This document shows, one piece after another, positions 46,954-58,565 of a DNA stretch of 64,000 nucleotides. The stretch lies in NCBI GenBank assembly GCA_034509925.1, contig CM067527.1:7243501-7307500 (forward strand). Reading direction: 5' to 3'. This DNA is from Hirudinaria manillensis (taxonomy: Eukaryota > Annelida > Clitellata > Hirudinida > Hirudinidae). Position numbers and translations under genes: made by a program. The notes below the pieces were generated by a model. It searched no databases and was not told the origin of the DNA. It saw only the letters and a program-made list of their open reading frames with translations. Numbering within the stretch: the stretch's first letter is position 1; each line of letters opens with the position of its first letter.

Positions 46954-47719
46954 GAGGACTTCACGTCATCGGAAAAGTCCTTTTGTACTTTTGTGTCTTC
47001 GATTGCATCCGACGACGAAAAGATTTTCATTTGCAACTCCTTTTGCAACCAACGTCATTCCCTTCGACCATTGCAAAGACATTGTGACCATCGACATTCT
47101 CAAACGTTGCTTGTCCCGGCCGAGAGAACTACTGGTCGTTGGCCAATACCTGATCGTTTCTGGAGAATACTTGAGCAGCAGTAAACTCTTCAGAATCAAT
47201 GTCAACTTGAGACACGATCCTATACGACTCTTCCAGGCGGACTTTTGCGATGGTTGCGTCACGCGCTTGTCTAAGTCCGTGTCTCAGAATGTCGTGTTCA
47301 ACTTGAGGATGAAAGTCGTTCACTTGTCATTGAGTGGAGAGGTTCTGGAGACGATTGATTTCAAAAGGATCTTCAAGGATGCTTTCCAAATCGATGACAA
47401 CCGCTTTCTCATTTGTGACACTAAAAATAAAATCTACGTTACCGACAACTCGGGCAACGTCTCACAATTTTTGCCAGCCACGAATTTCTTGTCGAATGTC
47501 AACTTTCCTAGGTTTTTGTCGAAGGACAGACGATGAAATATCTTCGTCAGTGGTTACCTGAGCAACAAGATCTTCATTTTGGACAGGAAACTGTGTTTCA
47601 AGTCTGTCGTCGACGTTCCTGAGTTTGCGAGCAAAATGTACATCGATACTTTTAACTACAGGCTTCTGATTTTAAATCGATCCAATGTGTTAATCTATTA
47701 CTTTATTAATTTAAATTAA
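46954..47719 (+). pseudogene. Decayed propeller-like coding region
   Basis: After a CAG at 46951-46953 a frame reads FVSSIASDDEKIFICNSF. The similarity then shifts by one base near 47040-47060 to a second frame (KDIVTIDILKRCLSRPRELL, YLIVSGEYLSSSKLFRINVN, RFLICDTKNKIYVTDNSGNV). An in-frame TGA at 47534-47536 interrupts it, and the same frame resumes with NIFVSGYLSNKIFILDRKL to 47719. The repeated strand pattern ending in ..IFI.D.. or ..LFRI.. looks like NHL/TRIM-type beta-propeller blades. There are no introns, so it may be a processed or otherwise dead copy. Alternatively, one or both breaks are sequence errors or hide introns. Parent gene not identified. Confidence 0.5.
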
Positions 47720-48487
47720 TTATTTTATTAATTTTTATTAAATATTTTATTAATTTAAATTAATTAATTTTAATTAATCATGTTATTAATTTTAATCAAT
47801 TATGTTATTAATTTTAATTAATTACTCCATTAGTTTTGTCATTAATAATATCGTTTGAAAAGGAAAGGCTAAATTCGAATTTATTCAGCTTCAGCTTCAG
47901 GTTGTTATCATTAAGTTGTTATCTAAGTGATGTTAAATGTTTTTTTTTGTGCTTCCGTTGGTGCTGCTCGGTCATCGTTGATGCTTGGGATTGTTTCAGA
48001 AATTTGTTGTTTTGAACTTTAAATTATTTCCTTAATGTTTTCTTTAAAATTGCCGTAAAATTGCCCTTTAAATGTTAATTATCTTTCAGAAATTGAACTT
48101 CTTCAGTTTTGCAGTTGGTGAAAGTGAAACGTTAAAAATTTCGTTTAAACTTTATTTAGAAAAGAATATAAAGTTGCAAAAAAAAAGTATTGGAGAAACT
48201 CAAAAATATGTTAAATATAATTGTTAAATATTAAATATTTTTAAGCATATTAATTCGCATAATTATCATCGTGTAGGTGTTCGAAATTAGTTCAAAAAAC
48301 CCGAGATATGAAATTTAGAAGTAGAAGTGATTTTAATGAGTACAGGTAGAGCCAGGTAAATTCTTGCAAATTAAAGTCATTTAGTTGTAAAATGCATATA
48401 AATGTACATAAATGTTAGCCATTAAATTATAAAATCAGTCCACAAAATTATGAAAAGTTTTTTTAATCATCGACAGGTGGCTCCGAA
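47720..48487. other. Spacer with TTAATTAA-rich sequence
   Basis: Very AT-rich, with repeated TTAATTAATTTTAAT motifs at 47700-47830. Contains the probable 3' UTR of the extended metallothionein. No gene seen. Confidence 0.35.
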
Positions 48488-50318
48488 TCACTTGTTACAA
48501 GCACCTGGCTGGCAGTTCTTGGCGCAATCCTCGGCCTTGCACTTGCAGTTACTGCCGCAGCGACACGAGGCGTCTTAAAAATAAAACATCCCTAATTAAT
48601 AATAGTTAGCAGATAATTAATTTATTTATTTATTAATTCTTAGATGGAAAATAAATTAGTATTTTGGTAAACTATAAAGACGATTTAAATAATAATAATA
48701 ATAATATTAATATTAATAGTAGTAATAATAAAAATTGGTTAACTGTTAGCACAAACTAACTTCCACATTCACAGGTCTTGCTTTTGTAACATTTGCATTG
48801 GGAGCAGCAGTCGCAACCTGAAGTCATATTTTTGGGAATTAACATTTAATTCCGTTTAATTCCAATTTAAAAATTATTGCTTAAGCAAAAATACAATTAA
48901 TCATTTAGTCATTCAAAATAAATAAATAAATAATAATAATAATTAATAATTACTCGAAATAATGTAAAATGAACTCTCTACTCAAGGCTTCTAAATGCAG
49001 TGAAGCATTGATTAACAGAGCTACTGAAGGCATTATTGGCATCATTAATGCGATATTATTAATTAATTGTAAGATTAGTTTATTGATCGATGTTTAAGTC
49101 AACGATTATTAGTTAATCGAACAGGAATTGAACTTAGAATCAATTCCTTTACCTCCGCATTTGCACTCCTCACTGCCCTTGCTACACTTGCACTCAGAAC
49201 AACACTGACAATCTGCAATTACATCGGGAACATTAATCTTGGGTTGCATTGCATCTAGGACGATATTACATCTTGGGTTCATCACATCTAGGATGGCATT
49301 GCATCTTGGGTTACATTACATCTTGGGTTACATTGCATCTTGGGTTCATCACATCTTGGGTTACATTGCATCTTTAGTTATATTACATTGTTTCCAAACT
49401 TTGTTGTATGACCTTTGAAATCAACGATTCTCCAGAAACAATTTATTTAAAATTTTAAACAGTTGATTAATTTATTAGCTAACGAGTTGATGAGTTAATG
49501 ATTTTAATGCTTAACAGGCTTATTAACCATCGACTTTATTAATAAACAACTGACCAACCTTTCGAAAGCAACATGGCCTCCTCTTGTCTGTCACGGATCA
49601 ATTCCTCTTTGAACCTTTTATATTTCTTCTTCTTCTTGACGAAGCGACGCAATAAGTTATAAATAGAAACATATTACAATGGTGTCTCTAACTAATATTT
49701 ACAACTCGAGTCGCTATCATCATCATCATCATCATCGTCTTATCATCATCATCATCGTCTTATCATCATCATCATCATCATCGTCTTATCATCATCATCA
49801 TCATCATCGTCTTATCATAATCATGAAAATAAAAACAAAAGTTTTTGTCGATGGTTAATTTATCACGCGCACATGAAGTTGTTAGCATAATTTTAAAGGA
49901 CTTTACGCGTATCAGAAACTGCGTAGATATTATTAATAATAGCATTAATTTGAATATAATAATAATAATAATAATAAAAATAAAATGTTCCTAAGTATTG
50001 TTCGCTCACCTGCCATCGCACCTCAAAAAGCAACTCGATTACAATAGCTGCTAGGATTAGCACTAAATAAATAATCAATTGATTGATTCAAATTCCTTCT
50101 AATAATTTATATATGGTCAAATATCACCATTATCGTCATCGTCATCGTCATCACCATCATCATCATCAGCAGCATCGGCAACATTCTCATTATCAGCCAT
50201 TATCATTGATTCTACCAAACGCTTAATCACCTGGACTATATTTTTCTCTGTTTGATTTTTTTTGTACATCATTGGGATCATTATCATAATCGTCGACATC
50301 ATCTCCGATTGAATCCAT
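48488..50318 (-). CDS. Metallothionein with acidic, hydrophobic and basic N-terminal extension
   Basis: Six exons close in frame at 139 residues: 50231-50318, 50010-50062, 49559-49634, 49153-49212, 48761-48817 and 48488-48573. Residues 1-29 are acidic (MDSIGDDVDDYDNDPNDVQ). Residues 30-44 are hydrophobic (VLILAAIVIELLFEV), possibly a short membrane anchor though it holds two Glu. Residues 45-72 are highly basic and helical (KKKKYKRFKEELIRDRQEE). Residues 74-139 are a metallothionein with 21 Cys in three modules (CQCCSECKCSKGSEECKCG, CDCCSQCKCYKSKTCECG, CRCGSNCKCKAEDCAKNCQ). The last exon has the same length (86 bases) as that of the 44 kb gene. An ATG at 49574 would yield a plain 72-residue metallothionein, and a TATA-like CTATTTATAA lies just upstream, so two products are possible. 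Metal binding is near certain; the extension is an exon-phase inference. Confidence 0.68.
49232..49385. repeat. Degenerate ~17-base minisatellite in a metallothionein intron
   Basis: About eight copies of a unit like CATCTTGGGTTACATTG, with variants, inside the intron between the basic exon and the first Cys exon. Confidence 0.75.
49716..49818. repeat. (ATC)n tract with higher-order CGTCTTATC spacer
   Basis: Runs of CAT separated at intervals by CGTCTTAT, giving a nested repeat inside an intron of the extended metallothionein. Confidence 0.8.
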
Positions 50319-51336
50319 TGTTGCAACGCCATTCTAAGCCTTCAATTTGCTCTAAGCAAAAAAAAAACGTTTAAAAATACCAACCAAAGCTTTGGAATTG
50401 AAATTTCACCAAGGTTGCACGGGTGATCCAGTAATAAAAATAATAATGAAAATAATAATAAAAATAATAATGATAATAATAATAATAATAAAAATAAATT
50501 ATTATAATATATCATAATAATAGTAATAACATTTCATATCAAATAAATCTTTAAAAGGCATGTTTTATTTTCAATGATATCTTTTAAAAGTACAAGAAAA
50601 CATTGTAAAAGGTCCGAATAAAAATGAAAACGCAGAAGTTAACATGGCCAACTGACGACACGATCACATGATCGCAAGATCACAAGACCACTTTATGATC
50701 ACATGATCGCAAGATCACAAGACCACTTTATGATCACATGATCGCAAGATCACAAGACCACTTTATGATCACATGATCGCAAGATCACAGACGAACAAAT
50801 GAACCCCGCGAAAACAATTAGAAACAATTAAAAGACTGAGAAAGTGCAAAATAAAACAATTGCCGACTTCAAGCAACTGATGCAAAATGGTGGAATAAAA
50901 TTTAAATTTATTAAAATTACAAATTTTTAAAAATTTACGTTGCAAACGACCTCCAAAGGCAAGACGTGTGGCAATGGGCAGGAAAAATAATTAAATTTAA
51001 TAATATATTTTTATTGTTTATTATTAAAATAGATTTATCAAAGCCACTGAAAGGGTCTTGCTTATCTTAACGAGCAGAATAGATCTTGCTGCACGATTAT
51101 TACTGGAAATATTTTTAATTAATTATTATTCTGATTAAATATGAACGAGAACGAAGACTGCTATTCGGGCCAAATGAGCAATACATGGCGCATTATAGAT
51201 GACGCTTGATAATTAATATTCGTAGAGGTGGCCAAATTAATATTAATGCTAATAATTAATAGATAATAGATTAGTTTAATAAATAAATTAATAGAATAAT
51301 AGATAATAATTGATGGAGGTCGATGGCAAGAGACGT
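50319..51336. other. Spacer between extended metallothionein and LRRC49
   Basis: AT-rich, with an AATAATAAT-rich stretch at 50440-50520 and a 35-base minisatellite. Should hold the promoter of the leftward gene and the 3' UTR of LRRC49. Confidence 0.35.
50662..50789. repeat. 35-base tandem repeat, about 3.6 copies
   Basis: Units begin at 50662, 50697, 50732 and 50767 with GATCACATGATCGCAAGATC and are practically identical. Each unit contains several GATC sites. Confidence 0.95.
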
Positions 51337-52337
51337 TCATAAATTCCTGCAGAATTCTTCAAAAGAAGGTTCCGAGTATCGCTTCAAAGGCAGCATTTCT
51401 TTGATCATTTTACGCACGGAAGACTTTAGGATCTCAGGCCAAATGCTTTCGAAAGTTTTCAAATCTTCGTTCACTTTTAAACAACGTTTCACTTGACCTT
51501 CCAAGTACTTCTTGCATATTGCTTTTCGATTATTGCTTTGCTCGGATTGCTTTGGAGTGGAATCCTGTAGTTGAGCAATGTGCTTTAGACTTTTATAATA
51601 ATTACAACAATAATCCTAATAATAATAATTATAACAATAATCCTAGTCTCTAAATTAATAATATTCTAAACCAAAAATTAAAGACACCCTAATTAAAAAA
51701 CAATAATTTAGTAAATTATTAAATTTTCACTTTAATCCATTCTCACTTTCAAGAAAGACTTAAGTTTGGCCTTTGGATCATACACCAGTATGGCTTTACC
51801 AATCCCTTCGGAGTTCTCGGAGGTGCCTGGAAGTTTGGTCTGTCCTTGGCAGGGAGGTTGCCCTGCTTTGTCGTCTGCCATTTTTTTCCTGGTTTTAGAG
51901 GGAAAACATGTCATGTGATTATGCGTCAAAAGAATTATTTTCCTTTAAAGAACAATAATGTATAATTAATCTTAGTTTTGAGATTGATAATATTGTATCC
52001 CCATTGACTCCCATACATGAATATTTAATACATTAATATTTAGATGGCTATTTAATATTTAATGAATAATTAATGAAGGATGAAATTAAATTACTTGTCT
52101 CCCAGTAGAAGCTGAAGTCTCAGCCTGGGAATTGAACTCGAGCCCACCGAAGCCAAAGGGGAAAACATTTTCTCTGCTGTTGAGTGATCTGCAGGTGAGA
52201 GCTGAAGGTGAAGTTTAATAATACGTTATGTAAATAATAACTCGTTATGTAATATTAAAATGTTTTGTAAATAATAATATGTTGTGTAAATAATAACATG
52301 TAATACGAATATGTTGTATACATAACAACACACTGTA

Positions 52338-52371
<34 letters not shown>

Positions 52372-55300
52372 CGATGATGATGATGATAACAATAATAATA
52401 ATATGTCATGCAATAATAACATTTCTTATAATAACAATGCATGTAATATAAGTTATGTAATAAAACGTCAAATGTAAAGTGTGCTTCTGGTGCCTAATAT
52501 TTCAAGGGATTTATTAATAAATTTAAGAAAACAATTAGACATTTACAGAAAAAAAATAAAATTAATTCTGCACAACACTTCTTCAGTAAGAATGGTAAGA
52601 CAAATGTACGACTTATTCCATAATTATTTGACATGTGACAGTCAGATTATTAAGATTAATTCGAAAAATTTAATCCTGGTAATTTTATTTAAAATGATAT
52701 TGAATGGAAATCTGCTAGACCCACAATAAATCTCTAATCATGCATAATAAAAATAAAGCTCATTATCAACTATAATTAAAATTGCAATTATAATAATTAC
52801 CATTTATTTATTTTATCACACAGCATCATTAATGGCAAAATAATTGCCCACCTCTTCTCCGTTAATCCTGACCAATCCAAGATGGGATAGCCTGAACGTG
52901 GCGTACATTTTCCAAGACACGAGGCCCGTGATTGGATTGCCTTCCTCTGTCACCGTCAGTCCTTCCAGTCTTTTGACCAAAGAAAGAGAATTCAATTGAT
53001 TGAGGGTTGACAGGTTGTTTGAACAGAATTTCAGGTTCTATAAATTATAAATTAATTGAACTAATAATAGTATTTATGTAAATCTGAACTTAATTATTAT
53101 TACTTTGATAATAATAATAGCTTCTTATAGTAATACTTTTTAACATGTTTTTTATGCAACATAATTATTATAATGGCTGTTTAATGCCTACCCTTTGCAA
53201 GTACAAATAACTGCACTATATTTTTATATTACAAAATAAATCATACATACATATATATATATATATTGTTATATTTTCTTAACTTATTTTGTTTCTTTAA
53301 TTGAAAAATTGTTTCATGCAACGTCACCATTTTAGGGATGTCGTTGTTATTGTTTTCCCTTTTACTAGTCCAAAAATGTCAAAACCCATCGGTTAATGCC
53401 CAAATAGGTTGTCTAATGAATAAAAGAATGATTTTGAAAGATAAACTCACACAAACATTTGGAAACCTGACCCTTAATTTTGGCAGGACATCAAGCATTT
53501 CATCGAAATCAATGAAGTTGAACGAAATCTCGTTGACCGTTCCGGCCGCTTGGATGCCCCAGTTTCGGTCGAAGGCGTCCAACGAACCGGAACCGAACAG
53601 TTTCAGAGACTCTCCGTCGAGTTCCGAGAGGGAGTCCTGGTTCGAACCAATTGTCGTGGAAGACCTGAATGCGGTCGTTGAACATTGTTTTATTAATAAT
53701 GATAATTATTATTAATTAAAAAGTAATAATAATAATAATAATTACTGTTATTATCATTAATTAACTCATTTATTAATAGTTGTGTTTGTAGCAGAACTGA
53801 ATCGGGCACGCTTATGCATATATAACACATCAACATAAATATTCATTAAATATTAATCAACAAAAAAATAAATATGCTCTAAATATGCCATTTAGGCAAA
53901 CTTTGAGTTTAGGAAGAACAACTGATAGCATAAGCAATAAAGTTGCCAACTGATAAGTTAAACCTGTCCGAATGTTTATCTCCGGCAACCAAACCACTTT
54001 CCCGACAAGAAACGGAGGACAAGGACTTTGACCTTGAATTCTTTCTCCACTTCAATCGAACTAGAGGTTCCTGGAGGCTGCTGCTTCCATTCCTTGGGAT
54101 GGAAAGAATTGATTTCATCAGAAATTACTATTAATTGATAACTCTGTTCGTAAAGTTGTTGAAGCAAGTTAACTAAATATATAAATATATAAATAGATAC
54201 GAAGTCTTGCCCAAAATCTTTAAAAAAATAAAATACTCACGCAACGTGGTCATTGATTTCAACTGGGATGAACGAGTTTTCAGCGGCAATTCCCTCATCA
54301 TCATCCACAGGACTTTTACTCGCAATTTGCCCGACCCCGTTGTCGTCGGAAACCCGCTCGTATCTCTTTTTAAGGGCACCTTGCAAGATCTCGAGGGGAG
54401 AGGAAGGGTGGCCCGATGCTGGTCGATTCCGCGGGGGGTTCCCTCGGGGAAAGGCGGAATTCGAGTCGAGGTTCGAAACTTCTCGAAGAGGTTTCGCTTC
54501 GACCCTCGGCTTTGACGGCCTCTTTTCCGCTTCTCCCGAACCGGTGCTCCTGGCACTGGAGTGGTTGCTGACGACGCCGTTGCCGTGGTAACCGGGCACC
54601 TGCCTTGCACAGACGGAAGGCACGCTCGAATTGGTTGATCTGCGAGACTCCCACTTTTTTCTAGCATTCAGAATGGCCTGGTAGCGCTTCTCCTGCAGAA
54701 AATAGAAATGATTTAATTGAAAAAATATTATAAACTAGAAGTGTCAAGCCACGTGTTGCTGTGGCTCAATCTGATTAATTTTATAAGAAAGAAATTTTCT
54801 AATATGTTTATTTTTACAATTTCACAAATTTGCTTGAGGGTTACAATAGTTTAAGCTTTTTCATGTCCATGGCAAGATGGCATTATTTTCGAAAAAAGCG
54901 TATTTTTACATGATATTGTAAAATATTGTTATGGCATAATATGAAACCTATATAGAAACACTCCTCTAATCGAACACTATGTTGTGTCAAAATTTCAAAG
55001 CAATTGGTCAAGTACTTTCAGAGAACATTTACATGATACAAACACACATTGCATTTTTATTTATATAGATGAAGATATAAATAAATAATTAATAAATTGG
55101 ATTAATAAGTGCATTTTTAGTTGCTATTCCAGCTATCAATGGTATATTATTTATGGAGTGGTTTATTACACTTTAGTCTCCTTAAGCTTATAATCCAGTG
55201 CATCATAAATTAAGTTAAGTTAATCCCTTTAATGCTATTTATTTATTAATAATGTTAATTTATTATTAATGTTAATTGTATGTAATATATCACAAATAAT

Positions 55301-56053
55301 TGTATTTTAATCTGTCGAAAAAATTTAAAAAATCCAGGATAATGTCTGGTTGAGTTGAACTCACATTGAGTTCTTGAGCAAATAAAGCCATCTTCGAGTT
55401 CTCTCTCCTTTTCTCCTCATCTCTCTTGCTCCATGTTTCTGCTTGTTTCCTCTGATCATCCTGCAGATTCCAATGATTGAAAGTTAATGTTTTATTGTTA
55501 AATTTATTGTTTAATCAATTTAATTGACTTTAATCTGAATGTCTTGAAAATAACAACTGAAATGCTGATAAAACAACAACAACAACAATTATAAAATATT
55601 TAATAAATAACAAATAAATAATAAATAAAACAATTTATAAAATAATTCTTGGAAACAGACCGTGACACGTTTTGAATCAAGGACTTTGAGGTCCCTTAAG
55701 GACACCAGGAGTACCTGCTTGACGTTACATTCTTTACTGTAAAGTGGGTTGTAATCCAGGCTCAACTCCTGCAGATTCTGACACTTCAAGATGCAAGAAA
55801 CATCTTCCAGTCTTGGAAGAAAAATGGAAAAATAAAAAAGAATATTTTATAAAGAAATAAGAAATTTGAATCTCAAAAGTGTATTTATTTTAAAATTAAT
55901 TTGTTAATAAAATAAAATAAAATAAAATATAAAAAAGTCACTTTGAAATTTTATTCGAGGCCAAATATAACTTTTCCAATCTTGGAAGGTTTTCAAGTCC
56001 TGCCTGTTAGGGAGGGTTAAGAATAATTTTAATTGATTGAATGATTGATTGAC

Positions 56054-56085
<32 letters not shown>

Positions 56086-58565
56086 ATCAATTCAATCCAT
56101 TAAAAGCAAATGACAACAAAAAGCATGGTAGAAAGTAGAATCGAAACAAAACATTAAATCTCTGGTATCCATTACCAACTGTTATCTAATTATTATTATT
56201 ATTATTATTGTTGTTGTTGTTGTTGTTGCTGTTGTTGTTGCCAATCATTATTATTAACACCATTGTTATCGGGACTTTGCACACAGGATCATGAAATGAA
56301 CGAATGAATGAATGAGCGAATGAACGAACGAACGAACGAACGAACGAATGAATGTTCTCCTTGAACGTGGAGCACCCACCACAGCTTTCACTCGATTTTT
56401 CCTGAAGTTGAGTTCAACCAACGACACGAGGCCCTCGAGGCCCCCGACTTTCGTCACGAAGTTTGACGACAAGTTCAACACTCTAAGCACCGTCAGCCTC
56501 GACAGGTTTTGAACCGTCGCAATCTGAAAGTCGGAAGAAGTGGAAAAGAAAGGATGTCGGAGATCTCTATCGAAGACGGCCAAATTGGGGAGAGAGAGTA
56601 CCGACCTGGTTGCCATGGAGGTCCAGCATGTCCAATCTCGTCAGACCTTCTAGATTTTCGATTTTTTTGATTCTGCATCGAATTTTATTAAAATTATTCT
56701 CAACAAATTAAGTGATAATTGAAATAAAGCCAGAGCCGCCAATTATCATTATCGTTAATGGTAACGTAGATCATAAAGCATCATTGCAATCAATTGGCAG
56801 CACCTGTTCTTCCCAAGGATGAGGACCCTGAGTGACTGCAACATCTCGAGTCCTTCGATCCTCTCCAGGTGGTTGTCGTACAGGTCGAGGCAGACGAGGC
56901 GATTGAAGTGGCAGAGGTTGGACACCCTTTCGATGCTGTTCCTCTGCAGGTTCAGGATCCTGACGCAGTCTTCCGGATCCTCCACGTAAGGCACTCGGCA
57001 CAAGTTCTGCCTGGAAGTTCGTCGAGACGGGATGATGACAATGATGATGATCCAATGGAGCCAATAATAATAATAATAATAACTTGAATAATTTGACCTA
57101 ACTTTGCCTACAATTTAAGCTTCAAAATAATCCCATAAAATACTGCCATCAAAGTCAAGACTAAAATTTCTCAGATGAATGCTCATACAGTGAATGATAC
57201 GATCCTTCTTTCGATACATCATTTTATGTTAATTTATTAAATAAATAAATAAATTAATTAATTATATCCGATATTCGATCATCGTCGATACCTCTCCAGG
57301 TCAACCCTCTCTTTGTTATCATCTCTCTGATGATAATGACAATAAACGACTTCTTTGGCTGAACAAGCTCGCCCAGCTAAGGAGTAAAAACAAATTTTAA
57401 TCAATTTTAATAACAATTTATGACAAAATTAATGAACAGGTAACACTTGTAACAACATCTTTTGATGAGAACAACAGGAGACATGAATGTTTAAACATAA
57501 CCAATCTGATATGTTTATAGCTTTCATACCAATACATATTTTTATACATATTTTTTTAAATAGAAAACAAACGAACATGTGCTTCCATTATTTTGATAAT
57601 AAATTCAGATATTTCTTTCAATCATCAAATCTTCATCATCATCATCATCATCATCACACTTGCAATTGGTTCAGCCATTAATAATAGCATGTTATCATGG
57701 TTATGTTCTTTTCAATGAAAACAATGGGTTCAGTCATTGCATCATCATCATCATCATCACCTGAATTGCATCTGCTAACTCCTCTCCCATTGAGTTCAAC
57801 AGGTGCCCCAAAATACCCAGATGACCCTGCAAATGCATTTGGCTGATGGTGACCATCGATTGGACATATCATTTCTGAAATTCCAACAAATTCCGACAAA
57901 TTTTGATTTACCCATTGTAAATTTTGAGTTAAAAATTAATTATCATGAAATCCTTTGGCAATGTTCACCTAGTGTCCTGGCATCTTTTCTATGTAAGCAA
58001 ACTTTGGACTTTCCAAACAGCTCTCTCTGTTGAAGGGAGATAATCAGAATAATTCAGAATAAATCAGAATTTAAGTTGCAAAGCATTCATGTTTATGTAA
58101 AGCAAAAGAATCAATTTATTTCATGTCTATTTGTCAACACTAAAACAACTTTTAAAATGATTTTGTTGAGCCAAAAAATAAATTGTTGATTGTAACCCAT
58201 ATTTACGTTTATATTGGTCAAAGGTTAAATTTCCATTTAATTCTTAACTCTTAGTTCGAGTTCGAGTTCAAACCTTGATGGGTGTCCTTTCCAAGACAGG
58301 AGTTGCAGATGCGTGGAGAACAAATTGTGGAATTGTGAATTGCTTCTAATAGTTCGAGAAGGAGCAAATTTATTAATTTTTACAAAATTTATATTTTCAT
58401 TAGAAAGTTAAATCCACAAATTAAGGGATGTGTCGCAAAAAATAACAAATCCCAGAAGTTAAGGTATATCAAATTTCATTTCTTTAGGGTGGATTCTGTT
58501 AATTGCGCTAATGACCACATTCTCACCTCATTAATAAAGTCCCGGTGTCTTTTATCACTCATCAT
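51337..58565 (-). CDS. LRRC49: LRRC49, tubulin polyglutamylase complex leucine-rich subunit
   Basis: Eighteen exons: 58527-58565, 58274-58342, 57969-58026, 57761-57826, 57292-57376, 56804-57010, 56606-56672, 56380-56523, 55942-56003, 55661-55811, 55365-55460, 54241-54692, 53964-54092, 53451-53664, 52852-53039, 52095-52201, 51747-51888 and 51337-51564. The product is about 833 residues. Six or more leucine-rich repeats (VRILNLQRNSIERVSNLCHF, LVCLDLYDNHLERIEGLEML, LTRLDMLDLHGNQ, LRVLNLSSNFVTKVGGLEGL, LEKLYLASNKIS, LQELSLDYNPLYS) are followed by a long linker. The family core is FDRNWGIQAAGTVNEISFNF, FDEMLDVLPKLRVRFPN and WKMYATFRLSHLGLVRINGE. LRRC49 is a subunit of the TTLL1 polyglutamylase complex acting on axonemal tubulin. 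Exon 52852-53039 is 188 rather than 186 bases, breaking the frame at a T run (see findings). Confidence 0.93.
52336..52388. repeat. (ATG)n microsatellite
   Basis: Near-perfect ATG/GAT repeat in an LRRC49 intron; the His-rich frame on the other strand is an artefact. Confidence 0.9.
54735..55070. repeat. Dispersed repeat of RTE/SINE-like type in an LRRC49 intron
   Basis: Begins ACTAGAAGTGTCAAGCCACG and ends with TTGGTCAAGTACTTTCAGAG, then ACAAACACACATTG and TTTATTTATATAGAT. This overall wording, including the short AT-rich tail, recalls dispersed elements common in arthropod genomes. No coding frame. Identified by general resemblance only; no second copy is seen in this window. Confidence 0.4.
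56035..56085. repeat. (TTGA)n microsatellite
   Basis: GATT repeats in an LRRC49 intron. Confidence 0.9.
56199..56352. repeat. Compound microsatellite: ATT, TTG, then CGAA/TGAA
   Basis: (ATT)n and (TTG)n at about 56199-56240, then (GAAT/GAAC)n at about 56299-56352, in an LRRC49 intron next to the exon at 56380. Confidence 0.88.

Noticed and set aside
50662-50789. CRISPR-like repeat array
   Set aside because: Units are directly adjacent with no unique spacers, in an animal genome; a minisatellite.
52245-52442. His-rich ORF
   Set aside because: Translation of the (ATG)n repeat on the opposite strand.
54173-54667. Arg/Ser/Pro-rich ORFs in other frames
   Set aside because: Alternate frames of the long LRRC49 linker exon; the phase-consistent frame is EKRYQAILNARKKWESR.
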